This document shows positions 46,400 through 47,777 of a stretch of DNA of 47,777 bases, piece by piece. Every line of letters starts with the position of its first letter. Position 1 is the first letter of the stretch. Under the pieces are notes generated by a model. It had not been told where the DNA came from and ran no database searches. It saw only the letters and a list, made by a program, of their open reading frames with translations. A program made the position numbers and the translations under genes. Source of the stretch: Pelargonium nanum (lineage: Eukaryota > Streptophyta > Magnoliopsida > Geraniales > Geraniaceae); NCBI GenBank assembly GCA_036897485.1, contig JAYMTF010000167.1, positions 1 through 47,777 of the forward strand, written 5' to 3'.

Positions 46400-47777
46400 A
46401 TTTACATTTAAAGATAGTCGATATGAGGTTCTTCTGTAATTGATAGAATTTGAGAACAAAATAAGGGTCAAATGTGAAAAATAGTTGTGTATCTCACATC
46501 CATTTGCCCAAATAGTTATATTTAAAATGATTCTTCAGAGATAGAGGGATGCAAGAATTTTCATCAAAGAACTCCATTTTGTACGCAATTTCGACAAACA
46601 AAACCTCTATGTCGAGGTTGCCTTTCTCCAACGTGGCGTGCATAAAAAGAGCCCGAAATTGCCCTTATGGTGTTTTCGTACAAGCCCTTAATTTTCAAGA
46701 AACAAACAATAATATCTATCATTTTTGTATTTATGTATTTGTTGTCCAACTAATTAAACTGGATTCACATGGCTCATGAGTTGAGGAATGATGAGTTTTT
46801 ATGTTTTTTTTCAACTTGAGTAGGCAAATTTTGATAAATTTGTGTCCAATAATGATTTGAGATTTTCCTCTTTACATATATAAATATTCACACTTGAATG
46901 TCACATGTTCTTATGTACATATTGGTAATGACATTGATATGAATTCTTTACTCACACCAATACATCACCCACTCATCACTTGACAAAGATTTTTATTTTT
47001 TATTTTCATACATAGTTTGGGCCCTAAGTTAAATAAGAGAGGGAGAGAGAGAGAGTGGGTGGGGACTTGGGAGTGACCACTACTACCTTATAGCAACATA
47101 AGTTGAAAGAATCTTGAAGCTGAATTTTGGGTAGAAAAGGACCCTTCTCTCTTTGTTTTTGTTCTTATTTTTGTTTTTATTATCTCTCTATGCTTTTATT
47201 CCAAGTTTAATTATTTATTCATTACATATTTTATTTTATGTCCATGCATTACATTCCAAGAGAGAGCCAGCCTCCGCGGCCAACCACAACACATACATGA
47301 TATGACGCACTTCCAAGTTCCATCTATATCATTACTTAGTTTGCCACCAACGACTAATGTTACGTATGTTTTGTATATCCTAAGATGACGTCCGTGAAGC
47401 GAAACCCTAAAATTCGATTGGTTTATGTTTCGGGAGGCGTTGAGATTCGTGTAGTTTTTGCAAATTCTTTATTTTATGTTCAAATTCATTACATACTTTA
47501 GTTTCATAGTGGTGGACGGCCTAATATTTAATTACATTCAAGCGCATTTAGTTTCAACAGAACATTTCTTATAAAGATTCACATTCTTATGCCTACGGGG
47601 TTCCTTTTAACATGTGCGTTCATCTATTTACAAACCCGTAAAGAAAAGATGGAATTTTTGAAGGATCGTGCTCAATATCAAAAGAACTTGTTTGTGATAG
47701 AATTCTGTTGTCTCTCACGTCAAATGTTACCAGAGAACATTTTCCTTTTGTTTTTACAAATAGGTATGGTATTGTCT
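46400..47777. other. Intergenic to the window edge
   Basis: AT-rich DNA with a (GA)n run near 47039-47055. A 37-codon frame at about 47384 has no family resemblance. No gene recognised. Confidence 0.4.

Noticed and set aside
47384-47494. Short frame starting MTSVKRNPKIRL near the right edge
   Set aside because: Ends after about 37 codons; no splice donor or family match found.

Overview
The window is a piece of a dicot plant nuclear genome. The genes are split by many short GT-AG introns in AT-rich DNA. All recognisable proteins are plant families, and the intergenic DNA holds MITEs, SINEs, a solo LTR and a decayed copy of plastid rRNA. I cannot fix the species from sequence alone. Gene models were built by hand: exons were joined at splice sites that keep the family's protein sequence in frame.

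Left half, 1-13.3 kb, is gene-dense. An ARF2-type auxin response factor (+, 1159-5089) carries a tasiR-ARF target site and a leader with several upstream ORFs. NXD1 (+, 6844-10306) is a protein needed for neoxanthin. A serine carboxypeptidase of the SCPL45 type (-, 13261-10840) converges on NXD1. Then come about 7 kb without a gene (13.4-20.6 kb) that contain a decayed plastid 23S rRNA insertion, tandem and dispersed repeats and a hAT-like end.

Middle, 20.6-31.4 kb, holds two minus-strand genes. SCD2 (27341-20605) is a 17-exon coiled-coil trafficking protein with a solo LTR in its long thirteenth intron. Upstream of it is a FUS3-like B3 transcription factor (31183-28361) with six exons. An 84-bp MITE lies between them.

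Right part, 31.4-47.8 kb, has no intact gene that I can recognise. It holds several non-autonomous DNA transposons, a broken PPR (E-type) gene at about 36.05-36.96 kb, a tRNA-type SINE with target-site duplications, a Stowaway MITE, microsatellites and one unexplained 167-codon ORF.

No operon-like cooperation is expected. Functionally the window joins auxin response (ARF2), the carotenoid branch upstream of ABA (NXD1), exocyst/clathrin-linked trafficking (SCD2) and embryo maturation (FUS3). The most notable points are three GC-AG introns in three neighbouring genes out of 52 introns, the plastid rDNA fossil, the solo LTR with intact target-site duplication, and a FUS3-like gene with an altered B3 motif and RY motifs at a splice acceptor. 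No new molecular system was evident.
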